Virus record (IMG/VR): IMGVR_UViG_3300020020_000152
Location: 1-25,281 of that record
DNA length: 25,281 bases
Direction: 5' to 3' (one strand)
Source of the DNA: a virus
The notes under the pieces are model-generated. The model did no database searches, was not told where the DNA came from, and worked only from the letters and a program-made list of their open reading frames with translations. The position numbers and the translations under genes were made by a program. Positions within the stretch are counted from its first letter, which is position 1. Each line of letters opens with the position of its first letter. This document shows positions 12,650 through 19,287 of the stretch, piece by piece.

Positions 12650-13646
12650 AGCCTGGGGCGAGCACGAAGAGCGCGAGCGTATGCCCTTCGTCGGCCCCGC
12701 CGGTTGGCAACTCAACTCCATGCTCAAGGAGGCCGGAATAGTCCGCGCCGACTGCTTCCTCACGAACTGTTTCAATCTGCGGCCAAGGCCGTCGAACAAG
12801 ATCGAAAATCTATGTGCAACCCGTAGAGAGGTCCGTCATGCGCTCCCGCCGCTATCATCTGGCAAGTACATCCGCGATGAATTTCTCCCTGAACTCGACA
12901 GACTTTACGCAGAACTTACTAAAGCTGATCCAAATGTCATTATCTGTCTCGGGGGAACTGCCGCCTGGGCAATACTACGTGACGGTAGAATATCGAAACT
13001 TCGTGGGGCAATCGCGAGTTCCCCCGTTCTGGCAGGAAAAAAATGCCTCCCCACCTTCCACCCCTCCTACATCCTCCAAGGAGGCTACGATCACCGACAC
13101 GTCACTATCCTCGATCTCCAGAAAGCCCGTCGAGAGTCCGAGTATCCCGAGATCCGCAGACCAAAACGAGTCATCTACACCGAGCCCCTTCTCTCAGAAC
13201 TTGAGTGGTTCGCCGAAAGGTTTATTTCACGGGCAAGACTCTTGGCAGTCGACATCGAGACTCGGGGAGAAAGAATAACCTGTATAGGCTTCGCGCCCGC
13301 GACGGACCTAGCCCTTGTGCTGCCGTTCGAAGATCTCCGCAAACCGGGCGGCAACTACTGGGGCTCGATAGAGTCCGAAATGGCCGCCTGGGCCTGGGTC
13401 AGAAGGGTGCTCGACTCTCCTGTAGAGAAGGTGTTCCAGAACGGTATATTCGATATGTCCCGACTGTGGAAGGGTTATGGTATTCCAGTGCGTAATGCAG
13501 CCCATGATACCATGCTACTGCATCACGCGCTCCAGCCCGAGTCCCCGAAGGCTCTTGCTTATCTGGGTTCGGTTTACACCAGTGAGAGCGCCTGGAAACT
13601 CGGCATCCGACTCAAGCACAAGGGCACCATAAAAAAGGAGGATTGA
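12621..13646 (+). CDS. Uracil-DNA glycosylase fused to Exo I/Exo II half of a PolA 3'-5' exonuclease
   Basis: A 341-residue protein. Residues 1-170 look like a family 4/5-type UDG: GEAWGEHEERERMPFVGPAG, the TNCFNLRP segment, and PTFHPSYIL with the conserved HPS. The Fe-S cysteines of thermophilic family 4 enzymes are not seen. From about residue 200 it reads as the start of a DEDDy exonuclease: Exo I is AVDIETRG (Asp211, Glu213) and Exo II is QNGIFDMSRLW (Asp278), then HDTMLLHHAL. It stops after GTIKKED, before Exo III (YxxxD), which is found instead near the N-terminus of the polymerase at 14264. In SPO1-like phages UDG, exonuclease and polymerase are one chain. The gene overlaps the methyltransferase end by 29 nt. 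The next gene starts 1 nt after this stop with an AGGAGG site. Confidence 0.85.
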   Translation: MQYKIALVGEAWGEHEERERMPFVGPAGWQLNSMLKEAGIVRADCFLTNCFNLRPRPSNKIENLCATRREVRHALPPLSSGKYIRDEFLPELDRLYAELTKADPNVIICLGGTAAWAILRDGRISKLRGAIASSPVLAGKKCLPTFHPSYILQGGYDHRHVTILDLQKARRESEYPEIRRPKRVIYTEPLLSELEWFAERFISRARLLAVDIETRGERITCIGFAPATDLALVLPFEDLRKPGGNYWGSIESEMAAWAWVRRVLDSPVEKVFQNGIFDMSRLWKGYGIPVRNAAHDTMLLHHALQPESPKALAYLGSVYTSESAWKLGIRLKHKGTIKKED

Positions 13647-13647
13647 G

Positions 13648-13854
13648 ATGCTTTGCGCCGCGATACTCTCCGTCGAACTCATCACGCCCCACTACTGCCC
13701 CTTTCTAGAGGAGGCAATCAATCGAACTATGGATCGCATGGTTCACTGTGAGGCTCAATGGACTCGCCAGTGTGAGGACGATTGGCGCACCCTCAATAAA
13801 CTGCGTCAGTGGAGCAGCGAGGCTCAGTGTGATCTCGTCTATAGGAGGTCGTGA
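13648..13854 (+). CDS. Small hypothetical protein between polymerase halves (first of three)
   Basis: A 68-residue protein with a strong AGGAGG ribosome site 6-7 nt upstream, the site overlapping the last codons of the UDG-exonuclease gene. It is mostly helical and has five cysteines at scattered positions (LCAAI, HYCPF, HCEAQW, QCEDDW, QCDLV). W/R-rich segments WTRQCEDDWRTLNKLRQW look amphipathic. Not recognised. Its separate ribosome site and ATGA overlap with the next gene argue against it being part of an intron. Confidence 0.6.
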   Translation: MLCAAILSVELITPHYCPFLEEAINRTMDRMVHCEAQWTRQCEDDWRTLNKLRQWSSEAQCDLVYRRS

Positions 13855-13988
13855 TGTTCTGGTGGGTAGCCTTTGTTAATCCTGCATGGTATGCCTACTG
13901 CTATACCCAGGCGTCTATGCGTCACGCGGCCTGGGGAGTGCCTTATGAACAGCACCGAGCCCTGATGCTGGCTTGGTATGGAATGTAG
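13854..13988 (+). CDS. Very small aromatic-rich hypothetical protein (second of three)
   Basis: A 44-residue open frame overlapping the previous stop (ATGA) and preceded by AGGAGG. Very rich in Trp, Tyr, Met and Ala (MFWWVAFVNPAWYAYCY...). It may be membrane associated. Function unknown. It lies between the two parts of the exonuclease domain. Confidence 0.5.
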   Translation: MFWWVAFVNPAWYAYCYTQASMRHAAWGVPYEQHRALMLAWYGM

Positions 13989-13997
13989 GAGGCCCTA

Positions 13998-14267
13998 ATG
14001 GCCGCACGCGAACTTGCCAAGCTTCTTGCCGTTGGACTCCTAAAGGAATCTCTGAAAGAGGGCGAGGAAGAACTCGAGGATATCACTATCCCGGTCTCGT
14101 CCAGCGCTATCCGCTCGATCGGTTGGCGCTCTGACGGCGTTATCACAGTGGAATTCCTCGCCCGCGGCACCTACAGCTACGCGGGCACCCGAGAACTCTT
14201 CGATGCCTTTGTCGCGGCGCCCTCGAAGGGCACATTCTTCAACGAGCACTTTCAGGTGCGGCGATGA
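13998..14267 (+). CDS. KTSC-domain protein (third of three between polymerase halves)
   Basis: An 89-residue protein. A helical N-terminal part (about residues 1-25, LAKLLAVGLLKESLKEGEEE) precedes a KTSC domain: VSSSAIRSIGWRSDG, then VEFLARGTYSYAGTRELFDAF, then SKGTFFNEHF. KTSC domains are small beta-alpha modules named from a conserved Lys-Thr-Ser-Cys set. They occur alone or at the end of lysyl-tRNA-synthetase-like proteins and in many phages; their role is unknown. AGGAGG 7 nt upstream. Its stop overlaps the polymerase start (ATGA), so it is coupled to polymerase translation. Confidence 0.8.
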   Translation: MAARELAKLLAVGLLKESLKEGEEELEDITIPVSSSAIRSIGWRSDGVITVEFLARGTYSYAGTRELFDAFVAAPSKGTFFNEHFQVRR

Positions 14268-15691
14268 AGGTCACCCGCACCGACACTCTCAAGCCGGGGC
14301 AACCGTCGTCAGAGACTGAACGATTATGGGTTTACAATGGTCTAGACTGCTGTGTGACGCTCGAAGTCCTCGAACACATCCTCCCCCAACTAGACAATCT
14401 CACCTCCAACACCTATTCTCTTTCGCGAGCCCTCCAGGCCCCGGTGCTGGAAATGAACCTCAGAGGAGTTCTTGTCGATGAGCAAGAACGAAAACGAGCT
14501 ATCGAAAACTATAAGACTGACACTGAACGACTCGAACGGAATCTCTATCGTATCGTTAGAGACGGAATTGGATACGACGGTTTCAGTGATAAGGGAAAGA
14601 CTAAAGCATGGAGATCTAACGCCCTTGTCGCTGTTCTATTATATGATATTCTCAAGCTTCCAGAAATTCGCAAGAGAAATGAAAGAGGAGAAATGGCCAG
14701 AACAGTCAACCGTGATGCACTTGAAAGACTTCAAATACACTTTATCGCCCAGCCAATCATCTCGCATATTCTATCTCTTAGGGACTTCGGAAAGAAAATT
14801 GGAGTCCTTGAGACGAAGATTGACTTCGACGGGAGACTCAGAACTTCGTATAACATTGCCGGAACTACAACGGGTAGATTTTCTTCTAGCATCAGCGATT
14901 TCGGAACTGGTGGAAATCTACAGAACGTTGAGGAAAGACTCAGACGAGTTGTCATCGCCGACAGAGGCATGAAGTTCGCTAACGTCGATCTTGAACAGGC
15001 TGACAGCCGCAATATAGGGGCTTTGTGCTGGAATGCGTTCAGAGACGGAAAATACCTGGATGCCTGTGAGTCAGGTGATCTCCACACTACGGTCGCTAAA
15101 ATGTCGAGACCCGAGCTGCCCTGGACTAACTCACTCAGTGAGGATCGGCGGATCGCCGAGCAGCCCTACTACCGGCACTACGGACTCCGGCATATGTGTA
15201 AAGTGCTTGGCCACGGCACGAATTACCTGGGGAGCCCCTATGAAATGTCAAAGCACACCAAAATCGACCAAGCCACTATCAAAGATTTTCAGGCTCTTTA
15301 CTTCAGCACTTTTCCGGCTATCCACAGACTCCATGAGTGGATCAGGACGCAGCTAATCGAGACTGGCAACCTCGTAACACCCTTCGGGCGCAAACGCTGG
15401 TTCTTTGGAAAGCGCGACGAACGAGATACTCTTAAACAGGCCGTGGCGCACATGGGCCAGTCAATGACCGCGGACGAGATGAACAACGCTATGATGGCGC
15501 TATGGCGCCTAAACCTTGTTCAAATACTGTTACAGGGCCACGACTCAATTCTAGTTCAATACCCAGAGGAGAGGGAGAATGAGATCGTACCGCTAGAAGT
15601 CCAAGTCGGATGGAATTGGGGCAAAGCTGCAAAGGATAATCCCGCCGGACTCTCGAAATGGCCAGATGAGCGCCGCCACCATACCAACTAG
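14264..15691 (+). CDS. Family A DNA polymerase carrying Exo III half of the exonuclease
   Basis: A 475-residue family A polymerase. It starts with residues that match the very end of a 3'-5' exonuclease: LWVYNGLDCCVTLEVL (Tyr24 and Asp28, the YxxxD of Exo III). The polymerase core has the TTTGRFSSS / NLQN motif, motif A VDLEQADSR (Asp242), motif B with RHMCKVLGHGTNYLG (Arg309, Lys313) and motif C GHDSILVQ (His426, Asp427). Two details differ from E. coli Pol I: His in place of Phe762 in motif B, and HDS in place of HDE in motif C. The missing Exo I/II motifs are on the UDG protein upstream, so the pair together would rebuild a SPO1-like UDG-exonuclease-polymerase. ATG overlaps the KTSC gene stop; the end overlaps the next gene by 26 nt. 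Confidence 0.92.
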   Translation: MKVTRTDTLKPGQPSSETERLWVYNGLDCCVTLEVLEHILPQLDNLTSNTYSLSRALQAPVLEMNLRGVLVDEQERKRAIENYKTDTERLERNLYRIVRDGIGYDGFSDKGKTKAWRSNALVAVLLYDILKLPEIRKRNERGEMARTVNRDALERLQIHFIAQPIISHILSLRDFGKKIGVLETKIDFDGRLRTSYNIAGTTTGRFSSSISDFGTGGNLQNVEERLRRVVIADRGMKFANVDLEQADSRNIGALCWNAFRDGKYLDACESGDLHTTVAKMSRPELPWTNSLSEDRRIAEQPYYRHYGLRHMCKVLGHGTNYLGSPYEMSKHTKIDQATIKDFQALYFSTFPAIHRLHEWIRTQLIETGNLVTPFGRKRWFFGKRDERDTLKQAVAHMGQSMTADEMNNAMMALWRLNLVQILLQGHDSILVQYPEERENEIVPLEVQVGWNWGKAAKDNPAGLSKWPDERRHHTN

Positions 15692-16907
15692 GCGACTCGG
15701 CAGCTGGATAGACGCATACCAAGAGTACACGGAAATTCTACCCTCACCACCGCTATTCCGTAAGTGGGTCGCGATCTTCTTTTTAGCAGCCGTAATGGAA
15801 CGGAAGATCTGGGTTCGGACTATGGGCTCGTCCCTGCATCCGGGCCTTTTCATACTTCTAGTCGGACCACCGGGAATAGGCAAAGGACAAGCCATTCATC
15901 TCGGCGAGGCAATGCTCCGTGAAATTCCAGACCTCAAAGTCGGTCCCTCTGATATGACCGCGGCGAGTCTAATTGACGCCCTGAACGAATCAACTCGACG
16001 ACTCGCCCTTCTAGATGCCTCGACACCCTATGTCGAGTTCAACTCTCTTGTAGTTATATCTCGTGAGCTTGGTGTGCTGATCCCGGCGTGGGAGACCGCG
16101 CTCATGAACAACCTAACGGATATCTATGATGGCTTTACGGTGGACCAGAAACGACGCGGGAAAGATCTCAGGATCAAAATTCTCAACCCGCAGATTAACC
16201 TTCTTGGAGCGTGTACTCCTTCGTACCTTAATGAAGTTATGCCTCCGGGGGCTTGGGATCAGGGATTTATCTCGAGAACTATTCTTATTTATTCAGGTGA
16301 TAGAGTTCGTAAAGATCCCTTCCTTGACGACAGCGCCACCGCCCTCATCGGACGACTACGCAACGATCTCCTTCACGATCTTAAAACGATTGCACTTGAG
16401 TATGGACAGATGTCCTTCACCACCCCTGCAGCCACCGCCATAAAGGCCTGGATTAACGCGGGCTGTCCACCAGAACCAACTCATCAGAAGCTACAGTTTT
16501 ATAACTCTCGTCGGGTTGCGCATCTACTCAAGCTGTGTATGATTTCAAGTATGTCCAGATCGAATGACAAAGTTATTGGTATCGAGCACTACAGCGAGGC
16601 TCTGAACTGGCTTGTCGAGGCCGAGCGATACATGCCTGATATCTTCAAGTCTATGATAAGCGGTGGAGACTCGTCCGCGATGGAGGAGGCATGGAACTTT
16701 GTGTGGTTGATCTACAGCAAGGAGAAGAAGCCTATTGCAGAGCATCGTATAGTCCACTTCTTGCGCGAGCGCGTGCCGGCCCACTCAATTATGCGGGTTC
16801 TTGACATTATGGTCAAGTCAAGAATGCTCGAAATTAGCATTCAAGGAGGGGGCTTTCAGGGCTACAAGCCAACCTCTAGAGAAGAACGTCTCAGTGGTCA
16901 GGGGTGA
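15666..16907 (+). CDS. P-loop replicative helicase/primase-like ATPase (DUF3987-like)
   Basis: A 413-residue protein. After an N-terminal helical part (WIDAYQEYTEILPSPPLFRKWVAIFFLAA) comes Walker A VGPPGIGKG (Lys73). Later segments include VVISRELGVLIP and INLLGACTPSYLNEVMP, then GFISRTILIYSG with an Arg that could act as arginine finger. The C-terminal part looks like a winged-helix (EHRIVHFLRERVPAHSIMRVLDIMVKSRMLEIS). This general layout matches phage/plasmid DUF3987-type or AAA+ helicases that load with a PolA-type polymerase. It is the last gene of the replication arm, overlapping the polymerase end by 26 nt. The exact family is uncertain; a DnaC-like loader is less likely given the size. 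Confidence 0.75.
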   Translation: MSAATIPTRRLGSWIDAYQEYTEILPSPPLFRKWVAIFFLAAVMERKIWVRTMGSSLHPGLFILLVGPPGIGKGQAIHLGEAMLREIPDLKVGPSDMTAASLIDALNESTRRLALLDASTPYVEFNSLVVISRELGVLIPAWETALMNNLTDIYDGFTVDQKRRGKDLRIKILNPQINLLGACTPSYLNEVMPPGAWDQGFISRTILIYSGDRVRKDPFLDDSATALIGRLRNDLLHDLKTIALEYGQMSFTTPAATAIKAWINAGCPPEPTHQKLQFYNSRRVAHLLKLCMISSMSRSNDKVIGIEHYSEALNWLVEAERYMPDIFKSMISGGDSSAMEEAWNFVWLIYSKEKKPIAEHRIVHFLRERVPAHSIMRVLDIMVKSRMLEISIQGGGFQGYKPTSREERLSGQG

Positions 16908-17170
16908 CGCCAGCCGTTACAGTGAGCAATCTCGTGGCGGAGAGCGTTGGTATCTTGCAGACTATGAAGATAGACCCTGCACCACCCACGACCAACGATA
17001 GCGCACCCCGCCAGAACCTGAAAGAGCCCAACCTGCCTCTGACAGACCGCGGCAAGCCGTACCGGATCGAGTTGCTGAACTGTCAACTTTCCTCTGTACG
17101 GTCGATCCGGCGGCTGAGTCAGAGCCGCCGACGGCCAGACCAAAAGCAGCAATAGTAGTATTGCACGCAT
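16898..17170 (-). CDS. Secreted HExxH-containing small protein
   Basis: A 90-residue minus-strand protein with a clear signal peptide (MRAILLLLLLVWPSAALTQP, likely cleaved near residues 17-19). At the C-terminus is the zinc-protease-like motif HEIAHCNGWRHP (His79, Glu80, His83). The HExxHxxGWxxHP ending is seen in many small phage and Proteobacterial proteins of unknown role. Three other cysteines could form disulfides in the periplasm. GAGGTG lies 6 nt upstream of the start. It is the last leftward gene, and its stop codon overlaps the end of the rightward helicase-like gene by 10 bp. The frame opposite (16904-17155) I regard as a shadow. Confidence 0.75.
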   Translation of the reverse strand: MRAILLLLLLVWPSAALTQPPDRPYRGKLTVQQLDPVRLAAVCQRQVGLFQVLAGCAIVGRGWCRVYLHSLQDTNALRHEIAHCNGWRHP

Positions 17171-17178
17171 AGTTCACC

Positions 17179-17658
17179 TCATCTTGTTGAGTCTGGGACT
17201 CTCGGTCTCGGATCACCACGAACGTAGGCTTCGAGCGATCGGAGCCGCTCCTCGACACGGTTGACTTGACTATCGAGCGCCCTCGACGTTGATTGCAACT
17301 CTCCAGTCGTAGGCCGAGTTGACTCCAAAAGCTGGAGCTGTTTGTCGAGCTTATCTAATCGGTCTCGCGTAGCCAGAGTGAGCTGATCAAACTCTGATCT
17401 CTCGATTGTTCCTTTCCGGAGAATAAGAATCTCCGACTTGATATCAGTGTCATCCTTCTGCATATCGCGGCGCAAGTTTCCAATCATCCGCTCGCTACTG
17501 CTCCGAATCTCTTGAATAAGTCTGTCTTGCGCCGCAAACTGTGTTTGAAACAGCGTCCAGCCAGCGATACCCATAGTGGCGACCAAGGTGAGGACAAACC
17601 CCACTGTGATAATGATATTAGCCCACGTGAGTTGTCCAGGACCGTTGACGCGTACCAC
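17179..17658 (-). CDS. Membrane-anchored coiled-coil protein, lysis region
   Basis: A 159-residue protein with a GTG start. One N-terminal transmembrane helix (about residues 12-35, IIITVGFVLTLVATMGIAGW) precedes a long charged helical region (about 40-145) rich in Asp, Arg, Glu, Leu and Gln, predicted coiled coil. That is the layout of inner-membrane spanins (Rz-type) and of small phage membrane coiled-coil proteins. AGGGG about 9 nt upstream overlaps the end of the lipoprotein gene. A spanin role is inference from layout and neighbours. Confidence 0.65.
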   Translation of the reverse strand: MVRVNGPGQLTWANIIITVGFVLTLVATMGIAGWTLFQTQFAAQDRLIQEIRSSSERMIGNLRRDMQKDDTDIKSEILILRKGTIERSEFDQLTLATRDRLDKLDKQLQLLESTRPTTGELQSTSRALDSQVNRVEERLRSLEAYVRGDPRPRVPDSTR

Positions 17659-17664
17659 AGCTTT

Positions 17665-17925
17665 TTACCCCTTTAGTTTCTGACAGATCTGTAACTCAGC
17701 GTTGATGCACCTGCACTGATAGAGCGTCTCATTAGCAGCGAGACGCTCTTTCACTTTCCGCGCCGCCACGACCTTGCCGTCTCCAGGATCAACGATGACC
17801 TGCTGATAGGCGTCGCAGAAGCTATTTGTCACTCGCGGTCTGTTGTCGCTCAAGAGACCGCAGGAACTCATCAAGCTCGCTATCGCTAAGCTGAGTAAGA
17901 TTCTCCAGAATGATCTTCCCGGCAC
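17665..17925 (-). CDS. Lipoprotein, candidate outer-membrane spanin (Rz1-like)
   Basis: An 86-residue protein with a signal peptide and lipobox-like cysteine (RILLSLAIASLMSSC, Cys22). It is followed by NSFCDAYQQVIVDPGDGK and VKERLAANETLYQCRC. The 'sFCd.y.pv....d........ia.Ne..y..lC' pattern is frequent in short phage lysis-region proteins. The gene overlaps the upstream 17822-18064 gene by 104 nt in another frame, as Rz1 genes often overlap Rz genes. If so, it would join the outer membrane to an inner-membrane partner to disrupt the envelope. The lipobox (Met-Ser-Ser-Cys) is a little atypical. Confidence 0.65.
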   Translation of the reverse strand: MPGRSFWRILLSLAIASLMSSCGLLSDNRPRVTNSFCDAYQQVIVDPGDGKVVAARKVKERLAANETLYQCRCINAELQICQKLKG

Positions 17926-18064
17926 GAGTCAACTCCATTGTTGCCGCGAGATTTTTAGCTATCTCGCGGTCTTCGCCCTCGGCGATCCACTGATTCTTTT
18001 GTCCGGTCTCAATCAGCCACCGGACAATACTCAGAATAGTGGAGATCAGCGCTATCCAAGACAT
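17822..18064 (-). CDS. Small membrane protein of lysis cassette
   Basis: An 80-residue protein beginning with one hydrophobic helix (MSWIALISTILSIVRWLIE) followed by a charged amphipathic helical part and an acidic C-terminal helix (SDSELDEFLRSLERQ). Its start overlaps the holin-like gene stop (TAATG) and AAGGA lies 7 nt upstream. Could be an inner-membrane spanin-type or holin-regulating protein. It partly overlaps the lipoprotein gene, which favours an Rz-like role, but it is short for one. Confidence 0.65.
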   Translation of the reverse strand: MSWIALISTILSIVRWLIETGQKNQWIAEGEDREIAKNLAATMELTRAGKIILENLTQLSDSELDEFLRSLERQQTASDK

Positions 18065-18405
18065 TACGGTATCCTTACTTGTACTAACGGAGGCGTAGCC
18101 GTCGCTAGACGTTCCGTTTCCTTAACAGCCTCTATTGACCTTCCCATAGGTGCTATCTCGATCTTCTGCACCTCTGGTATGCTCGCTGCCGCAGTCAGAA
18201 TGCCAACCTTACTCCTGGAGAACATGCTCCATACGAGACCGATTACTGAAACAGCAACACCTATCACTGTTTCACTGGTCAGTATAGACATGATCTGATC
18301 TGCCGACAAAAACCCTTTCGCCGCGAACCATCCAGCGAAGGCTCCCCCGACCGTAGTCATGAACCAACGCACCATACTCTTCAGTTGTTCGTTGTTGAAA
18401 GGCAT
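18064..18405 (-). CDS. Holin-like membrane protein
   Basis: A 113-residue protein. Two hydrophobic segments (about residues 12-32, FMTTVGGAFAGWFAAKGFL, and about 45-63, VIGVAVSVIGLVWSMFS) are separated by SADQIMSIL, then a mostly polar C-terminal region. 'nneqLks..RW..tt.GGa.aGwf..kG.ls.dq...i.s...' is a familiar pattern of phage holin-like proteins next to endolysins. AGGAGG 5 nt upstream of ATG. It would make the inner-membrane lesion that lets the endolysin reach peptidoglycan. Confidence 0.75.
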   Translation of the reverse strand: MPFNNEQLKSMVRWFMTTVGGAFAGWFAAKGFLSADQIMSILTSETVIGVAVSVIGLVWSMFSRSKVGILTAAASIPEVQKIEIAPMGRSIEAVKETERLATATPPLVQVRIP

Positions 18406-18421
18406 TTTATCCTCCTGTTGT

Positions 18422-19114
18422 TCAGTTTTCCTTCACATACTTCTTCACGATCACTCTAACAGCATCGTTGATCTCGGCGAGCATTTTTTCAACCGGATCT
18501 TCAGGAAGCGCAGGCTCCTCCGGCCCCTCAGTCTCTCGCACCAGCCTGATACTCTTATCGAAGTCAACTAGTGCCGAGATCAAAACGGCGCAGCCGACCT
18601 GTGAGTCTATCGCAGTACCATCAAAACGCCCATCAGCGACATATTTGCCGGGCAAATATGTCGCTGACATACTCCAGATATATGGCGATGGAACGTCACT
18701 GTGATACTGCCAGTATCCCCAACCATTGTAGTTTTCACAATAATAAAGTATTTTCTCCAGCCGCCAGTCTACCACCTTATTATAGCTCTTAAGGTTCACC
18801 AGCGCGTCGTGCGCGCTCTCTTCGAAGGTTCTAAATGGCCCACGTCCCTTCGGAACATGAGTCGACACAGCGTTCAGCGGGTCGCCTTGCGCTAGTTGTG
18901 TATTCCAGTTCTGACTGCTCTCGCGTTCATGCAGCACTGCTATCATAAACCAGGGCACACCAGTTGATTTCTCGATATTCTGATAGCGCGCCTTGTTGGT
19001 CATTATACGCTTGGCAATAGCCGCGACAGCCCCGGCCTTCTCAGGCTTGACAACCATGCGATCCCACTGCTTAGCGTAGACCGGCCACATAGAGCGATAA
19101 GTTGGAGCAGCCAT
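18422..19114 (-). CDS. Endolysin (lysozyme-like muramidase or transglycosylase)
   Basis: A 230-residue protein. The core PWFMIAVLHERESSQNWNTQ has Glu63 and Glu65 in a HxRES-type motif; the first is the likely catalytic acid. It is followed by LAQGDPLN, VPKGRGPF, FEESAHDALVNL, and KILYYCENYNGWGYW. This order is typical of a family of phage and bacterial lysozyme-like proteins annotated as lysin or peptidoglycan-binding. No signal peptide is visible, so export would depend on the holin-like protein at 18064-18405. The final 45 residues are an acidic, proline-rich linker and helix. A perfect 35-bp palindrome lies in its coding sequence (18633-18667). GAGGAAA precedes the start. Confidence 0.8.
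   Translation of the reverse strand: MAAPTYRSMWPVYAKQWDRMVVKPEKAGAVAAIAKRIMTNKARYQNIEKSTGVPWFMIAVLHERESSQNWNTQLAQGDPLNAVSTHVPKGRGPFRTFEESAHDALVNLKSYNKVVDWRLEKILYYCENYNGWGYWQYHSDVPSPYIWSMSATYLPGKYVADGRFDGTAIDSQVGCAVLISALVDFDKSIRLVRETEGPEEPALPEDPVEKMLAEINDAVRVIVKKYVKEN
18633..18667. repeat. Perfect 35-bp palindrome inside endolysin gene
   Basis: Two 17-bp arms (TCAGCGACATATTTGCC and its exact complement) are separated by one G at 18650. It encodes SATYLPGKYVAD in the endolysin and, because of the symmetry, the same peptide on the opposite strand. It could form a strong hairpin in the transcript. Confidence 0.9.
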
Positions 19115-19118
19115 ATCA

Positions 19119-19286
19119 CTATTTCCTCTTACAATTCCATCTAAGTGTTGTTTTTAGTTCTTTCTCGGCGATTGGTAGTTGATGCGACGCCCCAGCAATA
19201 CACCGCTGATAAGTCTGGTACTGTCCGGCCTCGAATGGAGCTATCCAGACAGACCAAAACATCAGCACCCATATCTCCGGTTGCAT
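19119..19286 (-). CDS. Small Cys-containing hypothetical protein
   Basis: A 55-residue protein. I chose the ATG at 19286, which follows GGAG and comes just after the TGA of the upstream gene; a longer form from 19328 would overlap that gene. Sequence MQPEIWVLMFWSVWIAP then GQYQTYQRCIAG and LRWNCKRK. The spacing of Trp, YQT and two Cys is like the protein at 7606-7809 on the other arm, suggesting paralogy. Hydrophobic start may be a signal anchor. Function unknown. Confidence 0.6.
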   Translation of the reverse strand: MQPEIWVLMFWSVWIAPFEAGQYQTYQRCIAGASHQLPIAEKELKTTLRWNCKRK

Positions 19287-19287
19287 G

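Noticed and set aside
12814-13278. 154-codon open frame inside the UDG-exonuclease gene, same strand
   Set aside because: It is in another frame of a well-supported gene, has a Ser/Pro-rich composition typical of shadow translation, and no good ribosome site.
16904-17155. Rightward 83-codon frame after the helicase-like gene
   Set aside because: It lies opposite the secreted HExxH gene, which has a signal peptide and a strong ribosome site; this frame has neither and no recognisable pattern.
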